Shown here in pieces: positions 1 to 4,823 of a stretch of 5,886 bases of DNA. The DNA lies in NCBI GenBank assembly GCA_029260985.1, contig JAJDCE010000021.1:1-5886 (forward strand), written 5' to 3'. A program made the position numbers and the translations under genes. Origin of the DNA: Patescibacteria group bacterium (lineage in GTDB: Bacteria > Patescibacteriota > Gracilibacteria > UM-FILTER-43-11). Numbering within the stretch: the stretch's first letter is position 1; each line of letters opens with the position of its first letter. The notes beneath the pieces were generated by a model. It did not search any database, was not told the DNA's origin, and was given only the letters and a program-made list of their open reading frames with translations.

Positions 1-871
1 CCGCTTTGATACTCGAAACACTTGGATTCGAGATCGGGGTTGGGGGAAGACCTCGGTATTTACGGGTGTTGTAAGGGCTATCGACCTGTAAATCCTGATA
101 ACTTAAACCCCCTTTAGTCCGGCCTAATGCATAAAGGACAGTTGCATCAGCGCCCAATCCGACACCATTATCAAAACGATCCCAAAGAATTCCGGCAATG
201 GTGGGCTGTTCAGCTTCAATACGCTCTTCTCGCTCCACAATGCTCGCCATCGTCATAATCTCCTCAAAGGAGTAACCACTTTTTTTAACAGCTTTCCAGT
301 CAGCTTCAGATAAGCGATTGTTAAGAGTGCTGATAAGCCGATCAATAAAGGATATATCGGTAAAGGAGGATGGATCGACAAAGTAGGTATCAGGATAGAG
401 ATAGCCTTCCAAATAACCCTCAGGGAGGAACTCATAATCAAACTCACAAATCTTTGCGCATTCAACGAAAGAATCAGCAATTGTCAGACCTGAATCCTCC
501 AGATATTCTCCCATCTGCTCTATTGTCCATCCTTCAAGTAAAGTAGCAACCACCTCGTTACTTCCTCCTTCAACTAGGGCATCTACAATCTGCTTCATCG
601 TAAAATCTTCCTGCAAAACAATACGTCCTGCTTTGAGCTGGCTGCTGAGGTCATTTTGCTTAAGGTAGAACTTGAAAATCGTGGGATTCTGAATCAAATC
701 TTTTTCATAAAGCTGATCCGCAATGATATTGGCAGAGGAACCCTTCTTTATATCCAAAACAACCCTATTGTCAGAGGTCGGATCGAGTACATAATTAAGC
801 CCGCCTACATAAAACTGGTAGAGCCAGATCAGGGTAAAAGTGAACGCTCCGATTAAAATTAACTTCTTCAT
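1..871 (-). CDS. mltG: Endolytic murein transglycosylase MltG (YceG-like), 3' end cut by window edge
   Basis: MltG cleaves nascent glycan strands at the outer face of the cytoplasmic membrane and so ends peptidoglycan chain growth. From the ATG at 869-871, 290 codons are visible. Residues about 4-21 form one hydrophobic membrane anchor with Lys2-Lys3 before it, so the rest should lie outside. Residues about 36-110 look like the LysM-like part of the family, including IKKGSSANIIADQLYEK. The YceG core follows: LEGYLYPDTY at 154-163, ASIVERE at 209-215 with Glu213 matching the catalytic Glu of E. coli MltG, LGADATVLYALG at 239-250, and the signature DSPYNTRKYRGLPPTPISNP at 264-283. The family is usually about 330-350 residues, so roughly the last 40-50 are missing beyond the edge. 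This is a window truncation, not a visible mutation. I see no Shine-Dalgarno sequence; the leader before the ATG reads TATAAGAAAT. ybaB lies 92 nt upstream on the same strand. The identification is firm. Confidence 0.95.
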   Translation of the reverse strand, partial: MKKLILIGAFTFTLIWLYQFYVGGLNYVLDPTSDNRVVLDIKKGSSANIIADQLYEKDLIQNPTIFKFYLKQNDLSSQLKAGRIVLQEDFTMKQIVDALVEGGSNEVVATLLEGWTIEQMGEYLEDSGLTIADSFVECAKICEFDYEFLPEGYLEGYLYPDTYFVDPSSFTDISFIDRLISTLNNRLSEADWKAVKKSGYSFEEIMTMASIVEREERIEAEQPTIAGILWDRFDNGVGLGADATVLYALGRTKGGLSYQDLQVDSPYNTRKYRGLPPTPISNPSVSSIKA

Positions 872-925
872 ATTTCTTATACGCTAATAAATAACCATGC
901 GATGAGTCGGAGGTTCAAATTAAAG

Positions 926-956
926 ACACTTGAGACTCGCACTCGGACTTGAGACT
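926..956. repeat. Pair of ACTTGAGACT repeats between ybaB and mltG
   Basis: The 10-mer ACTTGAGACT occurs at 928-937 and again at 947-956, 19 bp apart. The first copy sits in the longer string CACTTGAGACTCGC (927-940), which recurs exactly at 2272-2285 upstream of der. The stretch is richer in G+C than its flanks and lies in the 92-nt gap between two minus-strand genes. It has no symmetry of an obvious terminator. The function is unknown. It may be a dispersed intergenic repeat of this genome. Confidence 0.6.
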
Positions 957-963
957 ATAAGAA

Positions 964-1260
964 TTACTGACCAAACATGCCACCAAGACCGCCCATCACT
1001 TCCTTCATCTTTTCAGCACCGATCAATTGAGATTTTTTGATAGCCTTATTAGAAGCCTCAATAAAGGCTTTACCAAGCTTGCCTGAATCAGAAGGCGCAT
1101 TTTCAGAAATAACACATTCAAGAAAGTGCTGTTCCCCATCAATAGTAACCGAGACACCATCAGTCTCCGCCTCGACATGAATATTTTTTAATTGCTTCTT
1201 AATTTCCTTAGCCTGTTTCTGCAACTTGTACATATCCTTGGCTTTATCCATGAATCCCAT
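964..1260 (-). CDS. ybaB: YbaB/EbfC family nucleoid-associated DNA-binding protein
   Basis: The product is 98 residues from the ATG at 1258-1260, typical for YbaB/EbfC, a family of small dimeric proteins that bind DNA and coat the nucleoid. The sequence shows the family plan: a charged N-terminal helix (MDKAKDMYKLQKQAKEIKKQ), a central beta part (VEAETDGVSVTIDGEQHFLE), then a long helix (GKAFIEASNKAIKKSQ) and a glycine/methionine-rich tail (MKEVMGGLGGMFGQ). An in-frame TTG at 1308 would add 16 residues (MNVINSFTSFTNNNKT), which do not resemble the family and run over the predicted promoter, so I prefer the ATG. Met4 is another possible start. No Shine-Dalgarno sequence is visible. In many bacteria ybaB sits between dnaX and recR; here its neighbours are mltG and a non-coding gap. 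Confidence 0.9.
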   Translation of the reverse strand: MGFMDKAKDMYKLQKQAKEIKKQLKNIHVEAETDGVSVTIDGEQHFLECVISENAPSDSGKLGKAFIEASNKAIKKSQLIGAEKMKEVMGGLGGMFGQ

Positions 1261-1292
1261 AGTTTTGTTGTTATTTGTAAAAGACGTAAATG

Positions 1293-1321
1293 AGTTTATC
1301 ACATTCAAATTGAGATTTGAA
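1293..1321 (-). promoter_or_regulatory. Candidate ybaB promoter overlapping an operator-like palindrome
   Basis: On the minus strand TTCAAA (1316-1321) is followed after 17 bp by TAAACT (1293-1298), with a TG-n extension just before the -10. This places a start about 25 nt upstream of the ybaB ATG. The palindrome TTCAAAT-TGAG-ATTTGAA (1304-1321, perfect 7-bp arms) covers the -35 and most of the spacer, where a repressor would bind. Both hexamers match consensus at only four of six positions, and A/T-rich DNA gives such patterns by chance. Confidence 0.35.
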
Positions 1322-1397
1322 ACTCAAAAGCCAAAGAGCCAGACTGCAGGTAGATCAGCTTGTTTAAGTTGTGGAAGTATTGAAAAGCTCTCTTTAA

Positions 1398-1465
1398 GTC
1401 ATTCTGAATTTAATTCAGAATCCCATGTTAGTGTGATCAGGATCCTGAATCCAGTTCAGGATGAC
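1398..1465. repeat. REPIN-like element: two inverted 26-bp palindromic units
   Basis: Unit 1 is 1398-1423 and unit 2, in opposite orientation, is 1440-1465, with 16 bp between them. Each begins GTCAT and ends ATCC when read outside to inside, and the two match at 21 of 26 positions. Each unit is itself a hairpin: unit 1 has perfect 10-bp arms ATTCTGAATT/AATTCAGAAT (1401-1410, 1412-1421), and unit 2 has 8-bp arms ATCCTGAA/TTCAGGAT (1442-1449, 1455-1462). Two inverted REP-like units make a REPIN, a form mobilised in other bacteria by RAYT transposases. No RAYT gene is present here. It lies between two minus-strand genes, 138 nt upstream of the ybaB ATG. Confidence 0.7.
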
Positions 1466-1472
1466 TATTGAG

Positions 1473-1498
1473 AAGTGTTGTCGAATTTTCCGACACTT
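1473..1498 (-). other. Imperfect hairpin just downstream of the 118-residue gene
   Basis: On the minus strand AAGTGTCG at the 5' side pairs with CGACA and CTT at the 3' side, giving an 8-bp stem with a 3-nt bulge and a 7-nt loop (GAAAATT). It starts 11 nt after the stop of the minus-strand gene ending at 1510. No U-run follows, so it is not a canonical intrinsic terminator. It might be a weak transcript end or part of the repeat block next to it. Confidence 0.3.
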
Positions 1499-1509
1499 AC
1501 TAAATACGC

Positions 1510-1866
1510 TCACGCTGAATCGGGACGCTGGTGGCAAGAAGAGTTATTTAAACAGTGCTGACATTCTAAACGAATGCTGTTTATGTATGTTGAGAGAGGT
1601 AACAGAGCCGTTCCATTGTTGGGATTCTCTAGTAGCTCTACTGCAATTGATCTTAAGGAGAGTAAGATTCGCCGCATCTGGGCGTTGGTAACACAAACGT
1701 CATGATTAACCTCATCGGCGAGCTCTGAAGATAATGCTATCATTTTTTCAGATACAAATGTACTACAACATCTTCCACCATCGTCGACTCTTGGCGTATC
1801 AGACATATGCTTCGCTATTGCTATCTTGAATGGGGTAGCTTTTGCTGATCCTAGTTTCTTTAGCAT
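1510..1866 (-). CDS. Hypothetical 118-residue protein with cysteine cluster
   Basis: I do not recognise this protein. From the ATG at 1864-1866 it has 118 residues, predicted mostly helical in the middle (residues about 38-80), with no signal peptide or membrane segment. It carries six cysteines (33, 34, 58, 102, 105, 111). The C-terminal group C102-x2-C105-x5-C111-H112, with His104, could bind a metal, but it fits no motif I can name. A TTG at 1875 would add three residues, but the ATG is better. A weak GAG lies 6 nt before the ATG. Support for a real gene: a full-length frame with no better overlapping frame, a good promoter upstream (1902-1931) diverging from rpsU, and a hairpin just after the stop. 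Against: no family match that I can see and no conserved neighbour on its strand. It could be a lineage-specific orphan. Confidence 0.55.
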   Translation of the reverse strand: MLKKLGSAKATPFKIAIAKHMSDTPRVDDGGRCCSTFVSEKMIALSSELADEVNHDVCVTNAQMRRILLSLRSIAVELLENPNNGTALLPLSTYINSIRLECQHCLNNSSCHQRPDSA

Positions 1867-1901
1867 ATTACTCAATTAATAAGGTAAACCGAAAGTACAA
1901 A

Positions 1902-1931
1902 AAGCTAACACATGTAATTCGTAAATGTCAA
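1902..1931 (-). promoter_or_regulatory. Sigma70-type promoter for the 118-residue gene
   Basis: The minus strand carries a perfect TTGACA at 1926-1931, an 18-bp spacer, and TAGCTT at 1902-1907 preceded by TG-T, an extended -10. The predicted start lies about 30 nt upstream of the ATG at 1866. The -10 itself is weak (three of six), so the call rests on the consensus -35 and the TG extension. It is back to back with the rpsU promoter, with 16 bp between the two -35 boxes. Confidence 0.5.
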
Positions 1932-1947
1932 CCATTGAAATATTGAT

Positions 1948-1975
1948 TTGCTTTTCTGTAATTCATCTGTAAAAT
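1948..1975 (+). promoter_or_regulatory. Candidate rpsU promoter
   Basis: TTGCTT (1948-1953) and TAAAAT (1970-1975) are separated by 16 bp, in the right place for a start near 1982 and a leader of about 29 nt before the rpsU ATG. The -10 matches consensus at five of six positions and the -35 at four. Confidence 0.5.
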
Positions 1976-1993
1976 AATTAAGCTTTAGTAAAT

Positions 1994-2000
1994 AAAGGAG
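1994..2000 (+). promoter_or_regulatory. Strong Shine-Dalgarno sequence of rpsU
   Basis: AAAGGAG ends 10 nt before the rpsU ATG. It is the only strong, normally placed Shine-Dalgarno sequence among the ten initiation regions in the window. It fixes the start of bS21 at 2011. Confidence 0.85.
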
Positions 2001-2010
2001 ATAAGCGAAT

Positions 2011-2217
2011 ATGATTTACGCAACCAAAAAGCAAGGGGAATCCAACGAACGCCTTATGAATCGCTTCAAGCAAGTCGTTCAGCGCAGCCGAACCATCTAC
2101 AAGGCAAAGCAGGAACGATTCCACAAGAGTAAACCAAAAAAGCGAGTAGTTCGGGCGGCAGCCGTTAACCGAGCTATACATCGTACACGGAAAGCTCGCG
2201 AACAGTTTTACAGCTAA
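2011..2217 (+). CDS. rpsU: 30S ribosomal protein bS21
   Basis: bS21 sits on the 30S platform next to the 3' end of 16S rRNA, close to the anti-Shine-Dalgarno. The product has 68 residues (E. coli 71), is very basic, and follows the family plan: KKQGESNERLMNRFKQVVQR at residues 6-25, an aromatic and basic middle (YKAKQERFHKSKPKKR, about 30-45), then an arginine-rich helix ending RKAREQFYS. The start follows AAAGGAG. It has its own promoter, divergent from the 118-residue gene, and lies 112 nt upstream of der on the same strand. Cotranscription with der is possible, since I see no clear terminator between them. The strong ribosome-binding site stands out in a window where other genes lack one, which suggests regulation by anti-Shine-Dalgarno access. 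Confidence 0.93.
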   Translation: MIYATKKQGESNERLMNRFKQVVQRSRTIYKAKQERFHKSKPKKRVVRAAAVNRAIHRTRKAREQFYS

Positions 2218-2270
2218 TTTTTAAATGTCTGACGACGAACCTCACCCTAGTCAGCCCTCTCTATTTATAA

Positions 2271-2322
2271 GCACTTGAGACTCGCCAAAGGCTCTGAGCA
2301 GAGCCGAAGAGCACTTGAGACT
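2271..2322. repeat. Direct repeats flanking a GC-rich hairpin in the der leader
   Basis: GCACTTGAGACT occurs at 2271-2282 and 2311-2322, 40 bp apart. Between the copies lies the perfect hairpin GGCTCT-GAGC-AGAGCC (2290-2305). The first copy continues as CACTTGAGACTCGC, identical to 927-940. The right copy ends 7 nt before the der ATG, so any RNA structure here would lie in the der ribosome-binding region. The layout resembles a short insertion with a target duplication, or a hairpin regulatory element. A T-run (2322-2327) follows 16 nt after the hairpin, too far for a standard terminator. Confidence 0.6.
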
Positions 2323-2329
2323 TTTTTGT

Positions 2330-3718
2330 ATGAAAATCCCAATCGTAACCATCGTCGGCAAACCCAATGTGGGTAAATCCATGCTTTTCAATCGTCTTTC
2401 GGGTACTCGCCAAGCGATCACAACAGAGGAGGCAGGCACAACACGAGATCGAATCTTCTTTCATGTGGAAAACCCGGAAATGGACTTTTTTGTGGTTGAT
2501 ACCGGTGGGCTGGAATTTGAGAAAAAGGCAGATGAAAGTATTGAGGATAATATTCAGCGCCAGGCAGAGATTGCTATTGAAGATTCTGATTTTATTTTAT
2601 TCATGGTGAATCATAAAGAAGGCTTAACAACAGCTGACTTTAAGGCCGCCGAGCTTCTTAGATCAAAAGCCAATAAAAAGCCCATTCGGCTCATCGTTAA
2701 TAAATGTGATCATCCGGTAACTGATGCGGAATTAGCCTATGTTTACGAACTTGGCCTCGGAGATCCACTGGGCATATCAGCCCTTCACAATACAAGTATT
2801 GATCGACTCACACGAGAGGTGATTAAGGGGTTAAAAGATCGCCACTTTTTAACAAAATCAGACCCTGATTATAAAAAAGAGGAAAAATATGACAAAACGC
2901 ATTTGAATGTCGCTTTGGCCGGAAAAACCAATGTCGGAAAGTCTTCGATTATTAATGCCCTGCTTAATCAGGAAAAGCTGATCGTTTCCGACACGCCTCA
3001 CACCACACGCGATAGCATCGACTCTCTTATTCGGCATGAAGGTAAAGATTATAATTTTATCGATACTGCCGGGATGAGGAGAAGGGGTAAGGTAGGAACA
3101 GGAATTGAGCATTTCAGCGTGCTGAGAACCTTAGCCTCAATTGATCGCTGTGATATCGCGCTTTTGGTGATCGACAGCAGCGAAGACGTAACTCATCAGG
3201 ATCAACAAATCGTAAGTACCATTTTAAAGGCTAACAAGGGTTTAGTGGTTGTTGCCAACAAGTGGGATATCAAAGATGAAGACGAGGACAAGGAAGAGAA
3301 AAGACGCGCCAAATATATCCGTCACCTTCAGTATAAATTCCCATTCCTATCCTGGGCACCTGTTATTTTCACCTCAGCTAAAACCAAAAAGAACCTCTCC
3401 AAAATCTTTGAACAGGTTGAAGTAATCGACAAAGAGCGTAAGAAAAGGGTCTCAACTGCTAAGCTCAACCACGAAGTCGATAAATTCTTAGAGAAACATA
3501 AACCCACTGGCACCAAAAAGATCAACCCAAAGCTTTTCTACGTCACTCAAGTCGATGTAAACCCACCTCACTTTGTAATGTTTGTGAATAAAAAGAAATA
3601 CTTCCATTTCTCCTATCTCCGATACATGGAAAACCAGCTCCGTGAATCATTCGGCTTCAACGGAACTCCGATAAAACTTGGATTTAGGGAGAAGGAGAGT
3701 AGATATCATGGGAAGTAG
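2330..3718 (+). CDS. der: Ribosome biogenesis GTPase Der (EngA)
   Basis: Der is a cytoplasmic tandem GTPase needed for 50S subunit maturation. The frame gives 462 residues, close to the usual 440-490. GTPase domain 1: P-loop GKPNVGKS at 10-17, switch EAGTTRDR at 34-41, DTGG at 57-60, NKCD at 124-127, and SAL at 150-152. Domain 2: GKTNVGKS at 198-205, DTPHTTRD at 221-228, DTAG at 245-248, and NKWD at 310-313. The C-terminal KH-like domain covers about 350-450, with NPPHFVMFVNKKKY as the family hallmark. All G motifs are intact. The GKPNVGKSM and GKTNVGKSS loops differ slightly from the usual GRPNVGKS[TS]. I chose the ATG at 2330. A TTG at 2315 would add MRLFC, encoded inside the repeat, and does not fit the family start. 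There is no good Shine-Dalgarno sequence. The gene is convergent with the protease gene, with 23 nt between stops. Confidence 0.97.
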   Translation: MKIPIVTIVGKPNVGKSMLFNRLSGTRQAITTEEAGTTRDRIFFHVENPEMDFFVVDTGGLEFEKKADESIEDNIQRQAEIAIEDSDFILFMVNHKEGLTTADFKAAELLRSKANKKPIRLIVNKCDHPVTDAELAYVYELGLGDPLGISALHNTSIDRLTREVIKGLKDRHFLTKSDPDYKKEEKYDKTHLNVALAGKTNVGKSSIINALLNQEKLIVSDTPHTTRDSIDSLIRHEGKDYNFIDTAGMRRRGKVGTGIEHFSVLRTLASIDRCDIALLVIDSSEDVTHQDQQIVSTILKANKGLVVVANKWDIKDEDEDKEEKRRAKYIRHLQYKFPFLSWAPVIFTSAKTKKNLSKIFEQVEVIDKERKKRVSTAKLNHEVDKFLEKHKPTGTKKINPKLFYVTQVDVNPPHFVMFVNKKKYFHFSYLRYMENQLRESFGFNGTPIKLGFREKESRYHGK

Positions 3719-3741
3719 GGGATTGGAGGCGGAAGCCAGAA

Positions 3742-4149
3742 CTAGTCTTTAAGTACTACTTTTTGCTCCTTTTCTTTAAATGTACTTTTAAACCTATCAA
3801 AAACACCTTTTCTGCCAATCAGGCATTCGACCTCCTCCCTTGTCACAAACACAGGAATCTCAAACTCTATTTCCTTATCTTTACTAACAATAAATGTAAT
3901 TAGCATTTTTGCCATTTTTCCATGCATGAGACTTAAGTTCGCGGCAGTGTGTGTCGTCTCCTTTGAGCGAATTTTTTCATAATCTAAACCCAAAACTGCT
4001 GCATCTGACTTTGAAATAAGTGTATGGTCAGCCCCACTATCAATAAGCATTTCAAAAAACCGAGCTTTTTTACCCGGCAACCCCAATTTAACCATAGCCA
4101 TTGGTCTATCTTTGATGTATGGAAGTTCAAGCTTCAAGGTATTTCCCAT
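3742..4149 (-). CDS. Single-domain retropepsin-like aspartic protease
   Basis: The product has 135 residues from the ATG at 4147-4149. It shows the retropepsin fold marks: the catalytic loop MLIDSGADHTLIS around residues 34-46 with Asp37 in the D-S-G-A motif, a middle beta region (MLITFIVSKDKEIEFEIPVFV), and the C-terminal ECLIGRKGVFDRFKSTF, which matches the hydrophobic-hydrophobic-Gly motif and following helix of this family in prokaryotes. With one catalytic Asp it should act as a homodimer, as viral retropepsins do. No signal peptide or membrane segment is present, so it is likely cytoplasmic. Substrates are unknown. The start overlaps the end of the DUF5678-like gene by 23 nt, with AAGGG just before the ATG, which points to coupled translation. 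A TTG at 4167 is possible but would extend the overlap. The family assignment is solid and the biological role is not known. Confidence 0.85.
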   Translation of the reverse strand: MGNTLKLELPYIKDRPMAMVKLGLPGKKARFFEMLIDSGADHTLISKSDAAVLGLDYEKIRSKETTHTAANLSLMHGKMAKMLITFIVSKDKEIEFEIPVFVTREEVECLIGRKGVFDRFKSTFKEKEQKVVLKD

Positions 4150-4324
4150 GCACCCTTGAAATTGCAAAATCTTTTTCTTCTATATCCCTAACGATTTTTT
4201 TAGCTTTATTTAAAGCTGTAACAGCATTTTTACCAAAAGATATCACTTTTCCATCAAGAGAAATTGCTGTTTGGCCTTGATGCTCTTTTTGCATCACCGC
4301 TGAAATTCTTGGGGCTATTGGCAT
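4127..4324 (-). CDS. DUF5678-like small protein, partner of the retropepsin
   Basis: This 65-residue protein has the core QGQTAISLDGKVISFGKNAV at about 16-35 followed by the helix TALNKAKKIVRDIEEKD. This resembles DUF5678, a family of small alpha/beta proteins of unknown function often encoded directly before retropepsin-like proteases in archaea and bacteria. The assignment is from memory of the family pattern, not a search. The gene ends inside the protease gene (overlap 4127-4149). Its ATG at 4322-4324 has no Shine-Dalgarno sequence; the leader is almost pure A/T. A near-consensus promoter lies 64 nt upstream. It may be a partner, substrate, adaptor or inhibitor of the protease; the sequence alone does not decide. 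Confidence 0.75.
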   Translation of the reverse strand: MPIAPRISAVMQKEHQGQTAISLDGKVISFGKNAVTALNKAKKIVRDIEEKDFAISRVHGKYLEA

Positions 4325-4387
4325 AATAATATTAAATTCGTTTATATATTAGCTTATTTGTTTATACTTGTTAATATATTTTATATT

Positions 4388-4416
4388 ATTATAACATAAT
4401 ATGTAACAAATATCAA
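4388..4416 (-). promoter_or_regulatory. Near-consensus sigma70 promoter of the DUF5678-like/protease operon
   Basis: The minus strand reads TTGATA (4411-4416), exactly 17 bp, then TATAAT (4388-4393). The -35 matches at five of six positions and the -10 is perfect, making this the best promoter in the window. The expected start is near 4381, giving a very A/T-rich leader of about 57 nt before the ATG at 4324. It lies in the 103-nt gap after the 4428-4796 gene, so the pair can be expressed independently of the orphan genes upstream. Confidence 0.7.
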
Positions 4417-4427
4417 TGAAGCCTACC

Positions 4428-4796
4428 CTACTCCGCCCCATCCGATTGAGCAAGTAGTTCTTTAACACGCTCTCTTCTTTTACGTAAGCTAGCTATAAGA
4501 AGTTCCGGCGATTCAAATCCACAAATAGCTTTTGACTCAGCAATTACATTCAGAATTACTCTAGTCGCCACGCTCTGACCAGAAGTACCCTCTAGCCCAA
4601 GGGCAATTTTAATAATTGAAACAAGTTCAGCGTTTATAGCCTGTCTGGACGAATCCATAACTCTCTGCAAACACCCCTGTATTCTTAGTTCAGCTTGCCC
4701 ATAATCAAAATCCTCAGGTATATCAAGAAGAAATCGACTATCTTCGGGTGTTTCAGGCAAAGCCTCTCCGGAAGCTGGCTCGTTAGATAAAGGCAT
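4428..4796 (-). CDS. Hypothetical 122-residue helical protein
   Basis: I do not recognise this protein. Its 122 residues have an acidic, proline-rich N-terminus (about 1-32, with PASGEALPETPED), then an amphipathic helical body (about 33-120) ending in a basic stretch SLRKRRERVKELL before SDGAE. There is no signal peptide or membrane segment and no catalytic motif I can name. The ATG at 4794-4796 follows AATTTGAATAT, with no Shine-Dalgarno sequence. It is the last of three minus-strand orphan genes, 27 nt after the stop of the previous one, so probably in one transcript. The window shows no homologue within itself. Confidence 0.65.
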   Translation of the reverse strand: MPLSNEPASGEALPETPEDSRFLLDIPEDFDYGQAELRIQGCLQRVMDSSRQAINAELVSIIKIALGLEGTSGQSVATRVILNVIAESKAICGFESPELLIASLRKRRERVKELLAQSDGAE

Positions 4797-4823
4797 ATAT
4801 TCAAATTGATTACTTAATAAAAC

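Noticed and set aside
656..856. Plus-strand 66-codon frame inside mltG
   Set aside because: It is antisense to a well-conserved gene, has no family resemblance and no ribosome-binding site.
876..881. TATAAG as a -10 giving a leaderless mltG mRNA
   Set aside because: The position would fit a leaderless start, but no -35 or TG extension accompanies it, so it cannot be told from A/T-rich background.
1261..1308. TTG start extending YbaB by 16 residues
   Set aside because: The extra residues do not resemble the family and would overlap the likely promoter and palindrome.
1226..1691. Two plus-strand frames of 81 and 76 codons across the ybaB upstream region and the 118-residue gene
   Set aside because: They run through the hairpin repeats, have no initiation signals, and look like chance frames opposite better candidates.
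926..2322. CRISPR array from the ACTTGAGACT copies
   Set aside because: The repeats are only 10-14 bp, come in two separate pairs, and the spacing (19 and 40 bp) is not regular.
2315..2329. Upstream TTG start for Der adding MRLFC
   Set aside because: It lies in the direct-repeat sequence, has no ribosome-binding site, and Der proteins normally start just before the first P-loop strand, as with the ATG at 2330.
3719..3741. Bidirectional terminator between the convergent der and protease genes
   Set aside because: Only a 3-bp GGC/GCC stem is present, without U-runs on either strand.
1510..4129. Reassigned TGA codon, as in Gracilibacteria-type CPR
   Set aside because: No conserved gene has an internal TGA, and TGA ends the 118-residue gene and the DUF5678-like gene at sensible points.
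4150..4167. TTG start extending the protease by six residues
   Set aside because: The ATG at 4149 has AAGGG before it and gives the usual beginning of the domain.
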